Source: Bacillota bacterium (GTDB taxonomy: Bacteria; Bacillota; Ch66; Ch109). Taken from it: a stretch of DNA of 64,000 bases. Shown piece by piece: positions 15,241-24,702 of the stretch. The stretch spans positions 62,001 through 126,000 of the forward strand of contig JABLWZ010000002.1 of NCBI GenBank assembly GCA_013178275.1, given 5' to 3'. The notes under the pieces are model-generated. The model worked only from the letters and a program-made list of their open reading frames with translations. It ran no database searches and was not told where the DNA came from. Within the stretch, counting starts at the first letter, position 1. Every line of letters begins with the position of its first letter. A program made the translations under genes and the position numbers.

Positions 15241-15663
15241 ATGTTTAACAAGATTGTATTGGCCGTAGACGAATCCAAATACAGTGAACTTGCTGCTGAA
15301 GCCGCAATAGATCTAGCTCTGAAATACAACGCGAACCTTACGGTTATCTCGATAGTCCCTCTTCCGATGCAAAGCGGTACCGTTGGAGAAGTCGAAGAGA
15401 TTAAGATCGAAGGAGAAAGACGTCTGGGCAAGGCGCTGGAAAGGGTCAAGCAAAATGCAGAAAAGAGGGAATTACAAGTCAAAACCGAACTTTTGTATGG
15501 TCATGTTGCTGAAAACATAATCAAGCATGTTTCTAATCTGAAGGCTAACCTCGTGGTAATGGGCTACAAAGGCAGCTCCGCGGTGAAAGACTTCCTGCTC
15601 GGGAGCGTATCCACCAAGGTGCTTCACCATGCTCCTTGCTCGGTTATCCTGGTAAGAGATTAG
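15241..15663 (+). CDS. Universal stress protein (UspA family)
   Basis: A 140-residue single-domain protein. It starts with the beta strand KIVLAVDESKYSELAAEAA and ends with the ATP-binding motif G-x2-G-x9-GS (GYKGSSAVKDFLLGSVS), then HHAPCSVILV, so it should bind ATP. It lies 18 bases after the antiporter and so falls under the same fluoride riboswitch. It closely resembles the second UspA at 24078. Confidence 0.9.
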   Translation: MFNKIVLAVDESKYSELAAEAAIDLALKYNANLTVISIVPLPMQSGTVGEVEEIKIEGERRLGKALERVKQNAEKRELQVKTELLYGHVAENIIKHVSNLKANLVVMGYKGSSAVKDFLLGSVSTKVLHHAPCSVILVRD

Positions 15664-15703
15664 ATACAAAGAGTATAAATGGGATTAATCACAGGAGGAT
15701 AAG

Positions 15704-16159
15704 ATGGCGATCTATATGGTTCTGAAGGCAGGGGAGCCCATCTTACGTGAGAAATCCAAACCAGTCAAAAAAATAACACCCAATATACTAAAGCTTCTAG
15801 ATAATATGGCTGAGACGATGTACCATTCCGAAGGTGTGGGACTGGCGGCTCCCCAGATAGGAGTACCCAAGCGGGTTATAGTAGTTGATGCAGGCAATGG
15901 ACTGATCGAACTGATTAACCCGGTTGTTGTCTGGGAAGAAGGTGATCAGATCGGGAAAGAGGGCTGCTTAAGTTTGCCGGGTGTTACTAGGTTGGTAAAA
16001 CGAGCTTTGAAAGTCAAGGTGGAAGGTATCGACCGAAATGGTGAACCCGTAGAAATACTGGGGGAAGGGATGCTCTCCCGTGTTCTTCTTCACGAAATAG
16101 ATCATCTTGACGGTATCCTATTTATCGATCGTGCACTGGATCGACCGATTGGGCATTGA
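15704..16159 (+). CDS. def: Peptide deformylase
   Basis: A 151-residue metalloenzyme that removes the formyl group from nascent protein N-termini. All three family motifs are intact: [10 protein letters not shown] (about residue 43), EGCLSLPG with the metal Cys (about 85) and HEIDHLDG with both metal His and the catalytic Glu (about 130). AGGAGG precedes ATG 15704. It follows the UspA gene by 40 bases, so fluoride control by read-through is possible but not certain. Length is normal. Confidence 0.95.
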   Translation: MAIYMVLKAGEPILREKSKPVKKITPNILKLLDNMAETMYHSEGVGLAAPQIGVPKRVIVVDAGNGLIELINPVVVWEEGDQIGKEGCLSLPGVTRLVKRALKVKVEGIDRNGEPVEILGEGMLSRVLLHEIDHLDGILFIDRALDRPIGH

Positions 16160-16257
16160 GACAATACTTTCGGTTGTTCCCGTTAAATCTGGTGTCAATC
16201 TTTTATTTGTTAGGAAAAAGGTGAGCCACTATATTAATTGAAACGGGGGGAAGTTTC

Positions 16258-17931
16258 TTGAACAGTGAACAGGTTACACAGGGTTATGCGCGAGCCCCGC
16301 ACAGATCGCTCTTTTACGCGATGGGGTATACCAAGGACGACCTGAAAAAGCCGTTAATCGGTATCGTTCATTCTTTTAGCGAGATTGTTCCCGGTCATAT
16401 TCACCTGAGAGACCTCGTTCAGGCAGCCAAGTTAGGAGTGGCTGCTGGCGGGGGAACGCCGGTAGAGTTCCCGGTCATCGGAATCTGTGACGGTATAGCC
16501 ATGAACCACGACGGGATGAAGTATCCCCTGGCTACACGTGAACTTATCGCCGACTCCATAGAATCCATGGTAGTGGCTCACAAGTTTGACGGGCTGGTTC
16601 TCATCGCCAACTGCGACAAGATTGTACCTGGGATGCTGATGGCGGCATCCCGGTTAAACATCCCTGCGGTCTACGTCAGCGGCGGCCCGATGCTTACCGG
16701 ATACCACCGCGATGAACAGGTAGACCTTGTGCGGGGGCTTTTTGAGTCGGTTGGAGCCTGTGCACAGGGGAATATAAGTGAAGAAGAACTTGACGAGATG
16801 GAGCAGAGCGCCTGTCCAACCTGCGGCAGCTGCGCCGGGCTGTTTACCGCTAACACGATGAACTGCCTGGTAGAAGCACTCGGTATAGCCCTCCCCGGGA
16901 ATGGGACAATCCCAGCCCCTTATGGGAAACGTAAGGCTTTGGCCAAACAGGCTGGCCAGCAGGTACTGGAGTTGGTTAATAAGAATATACGCCCAAGGGA
17001 CATCCTGACCCTGAACGCGTTCCGCAATGCCATTACGTTGGATATGGCCATCGGGGGTTCTTCAAACACGGTGCTCCATCTCTTAGCCATCGCTCACGAG
17101 GCTGAGGTAGCGCTGGAATTAGAAGTTTTTGATGAAATCAGTACCCGGGTTCCTAACATCTGTAAGATAAGCCCTGGCGGTACAGATCGTTTATTCGATC
17201 TTTACCTGGCGGGCGGTATATCGGCGGTCCTGAAACAGTTAGGCGAAAAAGGACTGCTGTCATTGGATGAAAAAACTGTTACCGGCAATACCATAGGCGA
17301 GGATATTAAAGCAGCGGCCGTAAGGAATGCCAAAGTGATTCGGCCATTGGACGATCCCTACAACAAAGAAGGCGGCATTGCGATCTTGAGGGGGAACCTG
17401 GCGCCCGATGGCGCAGTGGTTAAGCAGTCCGCCGTGGCCAAAGAGATGCTGGTTCACTGTGGGCCGGCCCGGGTGTTTGACGGTGAAGAAGAAGCTTTCG
17501 TCGCGATAACCGAGGGTAAAATCAACAAGGGGGACGTGGTGGTCATCCGTTACGAGGGTCCCAAAGGAGGGCCCGGAATGCGGGAAATGCTCAGCCCCAC
17601 CTCTGCGATCTCTGGGATGGGCCTGGACAAGGATGTAGCGCTTATCACTGATGGGCGTTTTTCCGGAGGAACTCGCGGCGCCTGCGTCGGGCACGTTTCT
17701 CCCGAAGCCTCAGAAGGCGGACCTATCGCCCTAGTGCAGGAGGGAGACCTGATAGAGATCGATATACCCAAACGCCGTATGACCCTTAAGATTTCGGACG
17801 AAGAGATTGCGGCAAGGAAGGCAAAATGGACTGTGCGACCTCCCAAGGTGACCGGGAAGAGCTACCTGGCCCGTTATGCGTATCTGGTGACTTCCGCCAG
17901 CACCGGGGCTGTGACTAAAGTTCCGGAATAA
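16258..17931 (+). CDS. ilvD: Dihydroxy-acid dehydratase
   Basis: A 557-residue iron-sulfur, Mg-dependent dehydratase of branched-chain amino acid synthesis that converts 2,3-dihydroxy acids to 2-keto acids. The cluster cysteines are seen in [17 protein letters not shown], in [13 protein letters not shown] and in [18 protein letters not shown]. The C-terminal domain has the [12 protein letters not shown] and [11 protein letters not shown] motifs. It starts with TTG after GGGGGAAG. No other ilv gene adjoins it. It may be an extra, fluoride-exposed Mg enzyme in the island. Confidence 0.95.
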   Translation: MNSEQVTQGYARAPHRSLFYAMGYTKDDLKKPLIGIVHSFSEIVPGHIHLRDLVQAAKLGVAAGGGTPVEFPVIGICDGIAMNHDGMKYPLATRELIADSIESMVVAHKFDGLVLIANCDKIVPGMLMAASRLNIPAVYVSGGPMLTGYHRDEQVDLVRGLFESVGACAQGNISEEELDEMEQSACPTCGSCAGLFTANTMNCLVEALGIALPGNGTIPAPYGKRKALAKQAGQQVLELVNKNIRPRDILTLNAFRNAITLDMAIGGSSNTVLHLLAIAHEAEVALELEVFDEISTRVPNICKISPGGTDRLFDLYLAGGISAVLKQLGEKGLLSLDEKTVTGNTIGEDIKAAAVRNAKVIRPLDDPYNKEGGIAILRGNLAPDGAVVKQSAVAKEMLVHCGPARVFDGEEEAFVAITEGKINKGDVVVIRYEGPKGGPGMREMLSPTSAISGMGLDKDVALITDGRFSGGTRGACVGHVSPEASEGGPIALVQEGDLIEIDIPKRRMTLKISDEEIAARKAKWTVRPPKVTGKSYLARYAYLVTSASTGAVTKVPE

Positions 17932-18036
17932 TAAGGATACTTAAGATGAGAGCAATAGGAGCTTATCCATTTAAATAGGGCAAATAATTTTTGGGGGAAC
18001 CATATAAGATTACTAAATTCAGTAGATGGCAATTAA

Positions 18037-18143
18037 AAATCCTCCGAGCGAGATAACCTGGAGCCGTAAGGTATGGTTTTTTCGCCGAAAGGTATAGCGG
18101 GAAACGGCTATGCCTCCCGTATTGGAAAGGAGTGGCTTCGGGT
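18037..18143 (+). ncRNA. Moco/tungsten-cofactor-riboswitch-like RNA
   Basis: The stretch has the look of the Moco RNA motif: CCTCCGAGC near the 5' end, AACC, a GCCGAAAGGT tetraloop hairpin, an ATAGC-GGGAAACG-GCTAT hairpin, GCCTCCCG, and a closing GTGGCTTCGG that can pair with CCGAGC. This is from memory of the family and needs a covariance search. No molybdenum or tungsten gene follows. Downstream are a riboswitch-like remnant and a broken gene. Confidence 0.45.
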
Positions 18144-18179
18144 ACTGGCTTAAAAAAGGCCGGCGTGTTGTAGTACAGA

Positions 18180-18235
18180 AACGCATTAGCTGATAGCTCC
18201 TGATAGTAAAGGTAGGGGTTTTACTGTTTCAGATT
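18180..18235 (+). promoter_or_regulatory. Remnant of a fluoride riboswitch 3' half
   Basis: AGCTGATAGCTCCTGATAG matches the conserved 3' half of the fluoride aptamer, and GGTAGGGGTTTTACTG resembles a weakened terminator arm. The 5' hairpin with the AUGGGG loop is not recognisable. Probably decayed, like the gene behind it. Confidence 0.3.
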
Positions 18236-18263
18236 GATAAAAACTGAAGGAGAGATTTATTCA

Positions 18264-19182
18264 ATGGTACCCACATCAGAGGCATATTTATTGATATTAT
18301 CTAAACCGGAGCTTCTCCACTTATGGAATACAACTGAATGGTCATTGCCTAATTGCATTATTGAACCATATTCAGTTCCCGAGTATGGGAATTTGACAGG
18401 CACGTATTACGAGAGACCAGATTATGTAGGCTCGGTTATTAATAAAGTGGGAGCGGCAGATGGAAAACAATTCGCCGTATCGATAGTAATTGGAAAAAGC
18501 GCCTTATTGGCTGATATTGCCCATGAAGTCGCACATCTGTATATTCATAGTAAATTAGGTTATCCGCTGATCTGGCTCTCGCCGGATCTATGGGCAAGTT
18601 TTGATCAATTAACGACTTATCAACATGCTGCTCATTTTTATGCGAGCGCTGTTCATCCGGTAATAGATGATTTTCTAAAGGATATAAACTTGTTCAACCG
18701 GTAATTTACTATCGTATTTTAAACGACTATAAACTGGAGTTATCCAAATATCTAAAAAACCCCAATTCTTTGGATAAGACCTATTTTTTAGCCCGGACCA
18801 TTGCCACAAAACTCCGTCTTCCCGACGATTATTGGAGGGAAATACAATCAGAATTTACGAACCGAAATAGTTTTCTACGACTAATGAACATAATCGATGA
18901 ACTCCCCCCATACCCGGAGGTAATAAATCCCGAGAATATCTATGAATATATTCAGGCGATATGGAATGCGCTCGGTTTAAATGCAGCTGAATCGGCATTC
19001 ACTCTGAGTTTTGAGACTCCGCTTTTATGCAGACCAAACTCTAATCTCCTTGGAGTCATGTAAAAAAACTGTATTTTCAGGAGGCACGGTTCCTAGCTAA
19101 TACAATCATCAGCCTGGAACAGGGAAGGATAATAAATTATGAATCATTGAAAGAAAACAAAAACTGGGGTAATTCTGATTAG
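18264..19182 (+). pseudogene. Zincin-like (HExxH) gene broken by two frameshifts
   Basis: Starting at ATG 18264 (GAAGGAGAG upstream), the frame encodes 146 residues with ADIAHEVAHLYIH, an HExxH metallopeptidase motif like that of IrrE/ImmA-type proteins. The stop at 18702 is followed, one frame back, by an open and protein-like stretch (PVIYYRILNDYKLELSKYL...) to 19061. At an A7 run the frame steps back again (KKLYFQEARFLANTII...) to the TAG at 19180. The pieces would join to about 305 residues. The family is not identified. Confidence 0.6.
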
Positions 19183-19238
19183 GGTGTAGTAAAGCAAAGC
19201 ATGGTATAGTATAATAAATTGGCGAGAAAAAATACACA

Positions 19239-19311
19239 GACGAATGGAGCTTCGTCTTCTTCCGCCTATTAAAGGCTAATAGCTCCTATCATGAGTGATA
19301 GGAGTTTTTAT
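19239..19311 (+). promoter_or_regulatory. Fluoride riboswitch (crcB motif) with terminator
   Basis: GACGAATGGAGCTTCGTC is the 5' hairpin, then CCGCC...AAAGGCTAATAGCTCCTATC. CTCCTATCA pairs with TGATAGGAG to give a terminator ending TTTTTA. A TATAAT box lies at 19210-19215. The next gene starts at 19336, after the terminator. Confidence 0.92.
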
Positions 19312-19335
19312 TTTCCTGCAAGGGGGAAGAGACGG

Positions 19336-20547
19336 ATGGAAAGAAATAGCTGGATCTTTAAAGTGCTGGTCTTGGAAATAATCAACAGGACTGTACCTGT
19401 TTTGGAGAAGGTAAATTATCAGCGTTTGGTTGTAATTACACAACGTTTACGGCAAGCTCTTATGTTCGAGATCGGGAGAGAACCTAAATACATGAATCTT
19501 AAAAACAACGTTCTGTTTTTTCTTAACAAAAAGGCCTTTATTGAACAGGAAACATTGGACAAAAAAACAGAAGCTCTAAAAATGACATTTAATACCTGGT
19601 TACCGTCGGATACAACTCAACTTAACAGCCTTAAAATTTATAATTTGGTCAGCGACTTGATGGACAGGATCGAGTTATCAATGGAGTTGGAAGAGAAAGT
19701 GAATTGCTATGCCGTAGAAGAGTTAAGCGAAAAAATAGTGGAGTGGGATTCATTTATCGAAGAAGTCTTTTCACAAACGGATAACTTTATATTCCAGTGG
19801 TCCGTACGTATGGAGAAACTCTTACAAAAGATCAGCAGGAATACCAACAGATTCGAAGGCGTACAAAATGAACGGATTAAAATGAAGATTGACAAGCATT
19901 TCAGGCAGAATAAAAACCAGCGAACAGAGGTTTATATCAGGTTAATCGAAGAACAAATAGAAAAAAGCGTTCACTACTTCTTTAATGGCTTTCAGGAGAA
20001 CCAGATAGAACTTCTTCAGAATTACCTAAGGGACCTGATGCATTCTTATTCCAACGAACTAAGTAAAACTGTAATAGAGATTCATGCTCACTTAAACCAT
20101 ACCTTCGAGTTAAAGGCTGAGGGGTGCTATCCGGAACACTTTTTGGAGGATGATTGTGATTTTTCCTTTGATTTAAGTGGAATAGAACCCTTTAAGATAA
20201 ACCCATCAAAACCAGTTTGTCTTTTCCCCAGATCTGTAAACAATTATTTAAACTCGTACATGTTGAGGAAAAAAGTTAAAAAGGTTTTAGGGTCCAGCTG
20301 TAAATGTCTTAAAGATAGCGCGGATATGCGGCTTAAAGAGGTGTTCAAGTTAATACAGGCCAAGTTTTTCGGTGAGCTGGATGATTTGGTCGCCGGCATT
20401 CAGGAAGTACCTCAGAAGGCCCTTAGTATGAAGCTTTCTGACGGCACAGAGGACAAAAGGATTAATGAGCAATACATTCAAAAAATAAGCGGATTGAAAA
20501 TAGAACTAAGAAAGGCTTGGGAGGAATACTCTGAATCCGTTTCTTAA
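19336..20547 (+). CDS. Helical protein of unknown function, fluoride-regulated
   Basis: A 403-residue protein. ATG 19336 with AGGGGGAAGAG is chosen because the more upstream start (19291) lies inside the riboswitch terminator. The sequence is nearly all helical and charged, with coiled-coil-like stretches (residues about 60-250) and a C-terminal part resembling dynamin stalk helices only in character (RLKEVFKLIQAKFFGELDDL). There is no GTPase motif and no membrane segment. It heads an operon with a DUF2321 protein and a TIR-like protein. Function unknown. Confidence 0.75.
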   Translation: MERNSWIFKVLVLEIINRTVPVLEKVNYQRLVVITQRLRQALMFEIGREPKYMNLKNNVLFFLNKKAFIEQETLDKKTEALKMTFNTWLPSDTTQLNSLKIYNLVSDLMDRIELSMELEEKVNCYAVEELSEKIVEWDSFIEEVFSQTDNFIFQWSVRMEKLLQKISRNTNRFEGVQNERIKMKIDKHFRQNKNQRTEVYIRLIEEQIEKSVHYFFNGFQENQIELLQNYLRDLMHSYSNELSKTVIEIHAHLNHTFELKAEGCYPEHFLEDDCDFSFDLSGIEPFKINPSKPVCLFPRSVNNYLNSYMLRKKVKKVLGSSCKCLKDSADMRLKEVFKLIQAKFFGELDDLVAGIQEVPQKALSMKLSDGTEDKRINEQYIQKISGLKIELRKAWEEYSESVS

Positions 20548-20562
20548 GCCCGGGGTGGACTG

Positions 20563-21060
20563 ATGGAAGAGGATTATAAGGATTATTACGAAATTGCGTT
20601 GGTGTGCCAAAACGGGCATGTAATCAGCGATCGTGTTTCAGGCGATACGAAAGGCAGCGTAAAGTATTGCCCCGTTTGCGGTGCGGGCAGTACTGATAAG
20701 TGCGGATCGTGCGGCGAATTTATCAGGGGCTTTAATAAGAAAGTCGATCCCGCTGAATACCGTATCAAGCGAGCTCCCCATCAGTGTCACCGATGTGGGG
20801 AGTTATACCCCTGGACCAAAGACGCTATACAAACGTTTGAAAGAATTATAGATGCGATAGATGTGTTTAAGGACGAAGAAAAGGCTGTATTAAGAACGAG
20901 TATTACGGACTTAATAGAATTTACACCTAACACTTGTCAGGCGATACGGGCGGTTAAAGGGTTGTCGATCAAGATTAAGGAAACATGGGGGTGGGGCATT
21001 ATCGAGGAGATCCTCAAGGACATATCGCCTGAGGATATCAAGGCACGCCTCGGGATATAG
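20563..21060 (+). CDS. DUF2321-like double zinc-ribbon protein
   Basis: A 165-residue protein. The first 85 residues carry three cysteine pairs (CQNGH, CPVCGAG, CGSCGE) and a fourth (CHRCGELYPW), enough for two zinc ribbons. A helical C-terminal domain follows. This matches the DUF2321 family, whose role is unknown. The gene starts 15 bases after the helical protein gene and is followed 36 bases later by the TIR-like gene, so all three should be one fluoride-controlled unit. Confidence 0.75.
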   Translation: MEEDYKDYYEIALVCQNGHVISDRVSGDTKGSVKYCPVCGAGSTDKCGSCGEFIRGFNKKVDPAEYRIKRAPHQCHRCGELYPWTKDAIQTFERIIDAIDVFKDEEKAVLRTSITDLIEFTPNTCQAIRAVKGLSIKIKETWGWGIIEEILKDISPEDIKARLGI

Positions 21061-21096
21061 AAAAAAGATACTTTATTTAGCTAGAAGGTGAAGTAA

Positions 21097-21468
21097 ATGT
21101 TTACTAGAAAGGTGTTCGTGAGCTTTGACCTACGTAATGACCGTAAATTATTAAGATTAATAAAAGAACAGACAGAACTGGGCTATTCTACATTCATGGT
21201 AGAGAGCTGGTCGCTGTCAAAAGCCGCGTCCCTGAACTGGGAGGAGGAAACGAGAGCGAGGATTTCTAGAACTGACAGGGTTTTGGTTATGGTTGGTAAG
21301 AATACATATCAAAATCCCAGGGTTTTAAGAGAAGTACAGATAGCACTGGATTTGGGTGTCCAGGTGATACAGATGATCGGGTATCGGGGCATGGAATGTA
21401 AGCCGGTTCCCAACGCCGGTAGGTTGTACTGGTGGGATTGGGATATTTTAAAGGTATTGATGATGTAA
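21097..21468 (+). CDS. TIR-like (MTH538/DUF1863) domain protein
   Basis: A 123-residue protein with the flavodoxin-like TIR pattern of the MTH538/DUF1863 family: KVFVSFDLRNDRKLLRLI at the N-terminus, NWEEETRARISRTDRVLVMV in the middle, and TYQNPRVLREVQIALDLGVQ with the Glu expected in the active region. Members include the ThsB sensor of Thoeris defence, but also many proteins of unknown role. No ThsA partner is present. Its place under a fluoride riboswitch suggests a stress response and not phage sensing (inference). Confidence 0.65.
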   Translation: MFTRKVFVSFDLRNDRKLLRLIKEQTELGYSTFMVESWSLSKAASLNWEEETRARISRTDRVLVMVGKNTYQNPRVLREVQIALDLGVQVIQMIGYRGMECKPVPNAGRLYWWDWDILKVLMM

Positions 21469-21511
21469 CGTTTAAAAATCATGCCTATTTTAATTAAGGG
21501 GAAATCAAAAC

Positions 21512-22498
21512 ATGCCGGTAAGTATCGGAATACCACGGACTTTAGCCTACTACGCTTTTTACCCCTGGTGGAAAACATTCTTCCAGGAGATCGGCTTGGA
21601 GGTAGTAACTTCTGCCCAGACATCCAAGGCAACCTTGGACGATGGGGTCGAACAGGCGGTTAACGACGCCTGTATCCCGATTAAAATATTTCATGGGCAC
21701 GTGGTTGACTTAAAAGACAGGGTTGATTATATCTTTATTCCGAGGTTGGTCAGTGTCAGAAAACTAGAGACAGAAACCTTTTGCCCAAAGTTTCTAGGCC
21801 TCCCGGACCTGGTAAGGGCTTCTATGGAGGGACTGCCCAAAATGATAGACGTTCGTATCGATATGGCTAAAGGGCGTCTGGAGTTGTTCAGAATCTGCCT
21901 GGATTTGGGGCGAAGGTTCGGCGCGGGCTTTTGGAAGACCGCCAGGGCATTCTGGAAATCCAAAAGAGCCATGATGGATTACGATCGATTGATTCAAACC
22001 GGATTGAATCCAGTGGAAGCTTTGGAGTCTTGGGAGAACAGTCTGCATCTGGTTGCTGAAGACAATAATAAGGAGTTGACTTTTGCGGTTTTGGGATATC
22101 CATACGCGGTGTATGACCGCTTCATTAACATCGATCTGCATAAAAAGCTGAAGTCTTTGGGTGTAAAGATAATTACCGCCGAGATGATACCTCCGCGTAA
22201 GTTGCTTCGGGAAGCGAAGAAGATGCCCAAGAACCTTTTCTGGCATTTCTCCAACAAGGTGATCCACGCGACCTCATACTTTATTAAACAGGTAAAGGTG
22301 GATGGTATAATCCATATAACCGCCTTTGGCTGCGGGCCGGACGCGATGGTGGACAAGATGATTGAGTTGACCGCCAAGCATGAAGGAAGGATTCCCTTTA
22401 TCTCCCTGACAATTGATGAGCATACAGGTGAGGGGGGTATACTGACCAGGCTGGAAGCGTTTGTGGATATGCTTAAGAGACAGAAAGGCTTAGCGTAG
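21512..22498 (+). CDS. DUF2229 protein (dehydratase-activase-associated)
   Basis: A 328-residue protein matching the DUF2229 family, found next to or fused with BadF/HgdC activases of 2-hydroxyacyl-CoA dehydratases. Recognisable parts are the N-terminal SIGIPRTLAYYAFYPWWKTF, the DACIPIKIFHGHV segment and the HITAFGCGPDAMVDKM region with a likely cluster or metal Cys. The matching activase is at 28051. No dehydratase alpha or beta subunit is in the window, so the substrate is unknown. Confidence 0.8.
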   Translation: MPVSIGIPRTLAYYAFYPWWKTFFQEIGLEVVTSAQTSKATLDDGVEQAVNDACIPIKIFHGHVVDLKDRVDYIFIPRLVSVRKLETETFCPKFLGLPDLVRASMEGLPKMIDVRIDMAKGRLELFRICLDLGRRFGAGFWKTARAFWKSKRAMMDYDRLIQTGLNPVEALESWENSLHLVAEDNNKELTFAVLGYPYAVYDRFINIDLHKKLKSLGVKIITAEMIPPRKLLREAKKMPKNLFWHFSNKVIHATSYFIKQVKVDGIIHITAFGCGPDAMVDKMIELTAKHEGRIPFISLTIDEHTGEGGILTRLEAFVDMLKRQKGLA

Positions 22499-22509
22499 GA
22501 AAAGGTTTA

Positions 22510-23238
22510 ATGGATACATTTGCTTTATACCTGCTTTTATTTATAGGCAGTTTTTTAGCAGCCGCGGTATCAGGTGCAGCTGGATTTGGCGGGGCCTTAC
22601 TGCTTCTTCCACTATTAACAAAGACTTTGGGAACAACCCTAGCTGTCCCAATCTTAACTATTGCACAATTAATCGGTAATCTAGCCCGTGCAGCCCTCGG
22701 ATATAAGGAAATTAAGTGGAAGCCGGTTATTCTTTTTACACTGGGTGCTGTACCGATGAGTATAGTAGGGGCTTTATCTTTTATAGCGGTGCCTAAAGAC
22801 CTGATCACCAGGGGAATAGGGTTTGTTATAGTTCTCTTCGTAACGTTGAAATATTTCAATATACTCAGGCTTGAAACTAACAACTGCATTATGTTTATTG
22901 GCGGTGGAATAGTTGGACTGATATCCGGTCTGGTGGGAAGCGCAGGGCCTATAGGTGCGGCACTATTTTTATCCCTAAATCTATCACCGATTTCTTATAT
23001 AGCCAGCGAAGCAGTGACGGCAACGGCGATGCACATTGCGAAAACGTTTATCTACCAGAAGTATCTGGGTATCGGTTTAAAGGGGTTGGAGATTGGGCTG
23101 TTTCTTGGGGTAGCTATGATTAGTGGTACCTGGGCCGGGAAAAAAGTAATCGACAAGCTGCCTAAAGAGAAGTTCGTTAAGTTTGTCGGTGTTTTATTGG
23201 TGGTAGTAGGTCTTCAAATGATTATCATGGGTTCGTAA
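22510..23238 (+). CDS. TauE/SafE (TSUP) family membrane permease
   Basis: A 242-residue protein with about eight hydrophobic helices in two halves. The duplicated signature is GAAGFGGALLLLPLL near residue 27 and GLVGSAGPIGAALFL near residue 142. The family exports small organic or inorganic anions such as sulfite or sulfoacetate. In this setting another anion is conceivable but unproven. It starts 11 bases after the DUF2229 gene and probably shares its transcript. Confidence 0.85.
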   Translation: MDTFALYLLLFIGSFLAAAVSGAAGFGGALLLLPLLTKTLGTTLAVPILTIAQLIGNLARAALGYKEIKWKPVILFTLGAVPMSIVGALSFIAVPKDLITRGIGFVIVLFVTLKYFNILRLETNNCIMFIGGGIVGLISGLVGSAGPIGAALFLSLNLSPISYIASEAVTATAMHIAKTFIYQKYLGIGLKGLEIGLFLGVAMISGTWAGKKVIDKLPKEKFVKFVGVLLVVVGLQMIIMGS

Positions 23239-23323
23239 TTAATCTTATTTTACGCTCCGCGTTTCTGTTTAAAAGAATTTTAGATACTGGAGGGGATTCG
23301 TTATAATTAAAAAACTCAACCGA

Positions 23324-23917
23324 TTGAAGGGGCGTAAACCTAATATACTGGGCCACGAGAAAAGCTTTAAGTCGGCTGTACTGCTCCCCCTTGTGGAATA
23401 CCGGGGTAATACCTGTATCCTGTTCGAGAAGAGATCCGGGTTTTTATACCGACAGCCGGGAGAGATCTGTTTTCCGGGGGGAAAGATGGAATCCACGGAT
23501 GGAGGAGCACTGCAGACTGCCCGTCGGGAAACGGAAGAAGAGTTGGGGTTGTCTAAGGAAGACCTGGTGATAATCGCCCCTTTGGACATCTTGGTCACCC
23601 CTTTTAATACCATCGTTTACCCATTCCTATCACAGATAAAAGATCATAGCAAGATCCAGCCCACCAATGAAGTGGAATCGGTGTTCTACGTTCCTCTCGA
23701 CTTTTTATTAAGAGCTGAACCTATAGACAGCTCTACTGAAATTAAGCTACTGCCACCGGAGAACTTCAATTATGAGTTAATCCCCAATGGTGTGAACTAC
23801 GGATGGAGGGGTGGGGTTTACCCGGTATACTTTTATATATGGGAGGATCGAGTAATCTGGGGGATGACCGCCCGAATCCTTCGTCATTTTATCGATTTGT
23901 ATCGCGAAGTTGGTTGA
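23324..23917 (+). CDS. Nudix hydrolase, CoA-pyrophosphatase type
   Basis: About 200 residues with a full Nudix box, G-x5-E-x7-RETEEELG. The box follows the CoA-pyrophosphatase signature (LFEKRSGFLYRQPGEICFPGG), as in NudL/YeaB. It would cleave CoA or a related pyrophosphate. The usual start at TTG 23324 lacks a binding site. GGAGGGG (23289-23295) points instead to an ATA at 23303 or ATT at 23306, and the extra residues (IKKLNRLKGRKP) fit the family N-terminus. Confidence 0.85.
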   Translation: MKGRKPNILGHEKSFKSAVLLPLVEYRGNTCILFEKRSGFLYRQPGEICFPGGKMESTDGGALQTARRETEEELGLSKEDLVIIAPLDILVTPFNTIVYPFLSQIKDHSKIQPTNEVESVFYVPLDFLLRAEPIDSSTEIKLLPPENFNYELIPNGVNYGWRGGVYPVYFYIWEDRVIWGMTARILRHFIDLYREVG

Positions 23918-24077
23918 GAGTTGCTCCTTTCAACTAGAAGGCAACTATTGAGTATCGCAGTATTAAAGGTGTTAGGGAGTAAAAGGAAATAATACGTTTT
24001 TGTCGAAATGAAAAAAGTAGATGATGAGTTACTTGCCTAATTTAAGATAGTCCCTCACTAGAAAAGCAGGGGTACTG

Positions 24078-24500
24078 ATGTTTGAGAAAATATTGGTCAC
24101 AATCGACGAATCGCCAATAGCCGCTAAAGCAGCTGGGGCGGCTATTGATCTGGCTAGAAAGTACCAGGCTGAGTTGTGGGCAATATCAGTTGTTCCTATC
24201 CCTGAATACGGCGGCTCTGTCGGAGAAGTGAAGGAAGTCAAAACTGAGGGGGAAACCAGATTAGGGGCGCGTCTTAAAGAAGTAAAAGCTCGCGGGCAGG
24301 CCCTGGGAATTGTAGTGAAAACCGAGCTTACATATGGACACCCGGCTGAAGCTATTCTAAAATATATTAACAAAAAGGGCTTTGACTTGGTGGTTATGGG
24401 TTACAAGGGAAGTTCGGCCATCGACAGATTCTTGCTGGGCAGTGTTTCTTCTAAGGTAGTGCACCACTCGCCTTGTTCGGTTATACTTATCAAGGATTAA
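24078..24500 (+). CDS. Universal stress protein (UspA family), second copy
   Basis: A 140-residue protein, a near twin in layout of the one at 15241: KILVTIDESPIAAKAAGAAI at the start and the ATP-binding motif GYKGSSAIDRFLLGSVSSK at the end. A fluoride riboswitch begins seven bases after its stop, so it may supply basal transcription for the glutamine synthetase leader. Its own leader (23918-24077) shows no aptamer. Confidence 0.9.
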   Translation: MFEKILVTIDESPIAAKAAGAAIDLARKYQAELWAISVVPIPEYGGSVGEVKEVKTEGETRLGARLKEVKARGQALGIVVKTELTYGHPAEAILKYINKKGFDLVVMGYKGSSAIDRFLLGSVSSKVVHHSPCSVILIKD

Positions 24501-24506
24501 TTAAAC

Positions 24507-24592
24507 AGCGAATGGGGCTTCGCTTAACCGCCTAAAGGCTAATAGCTCCTATCAGGAGATTAACTCTCTCTTGGTAGGGGCTTATTATTTAG
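24507..24592 (+). promoter_or_regulatory. Fluoride riboswitch (crcB motif) upstream of glutamine synthetase
   Basis: AGCGAATGGGGCTTCGCT is the 5' hairpin, then AACCGCC and AAAGGCTAATAGCTCCTATC. The latter pairs with TTGGTAGGGGCTT to form a terminator followed by ATTATTT. It starts directly after the UspA stop and lies 110 bases before the glutamine synthetase start, with no other gene between. Confidence 0.9.
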
Positions 24593-24702
24593 ACTTGAGT
24601 CGAGGGTGATGCTTATAGTAAATATCTTATACCCCTTTTAATTCCGCTATTTGTGGGCTGATAATTCAAACAATAGACGAAGATTTTAGGAGGATTAATT
24701 CA

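Noticed and set aside
21097..21468. Complete Thoeris defence system
   Set aside because: Only a TIR-like protein is present. No ThsA with SIR2 or SLOG domain adjoins it, and the operon is headed by a fluoride riboswitch.
22510..23238. CrcB/Fluc or CLC-F fluoride exporter
   Set aside because: The TauE/SafE protein has eight helices and TSUP signatures. It lacks the short four-helix CrcB form and the CLC selectivity motifs. No other candidate was seen in the window.
23918..24077. Fluoride aptamer before the second UspA gene
   Set aside because: The stretch lacks the conserved hairpin and 3' core. The aptamer found nearby lies after the gene, not before it.
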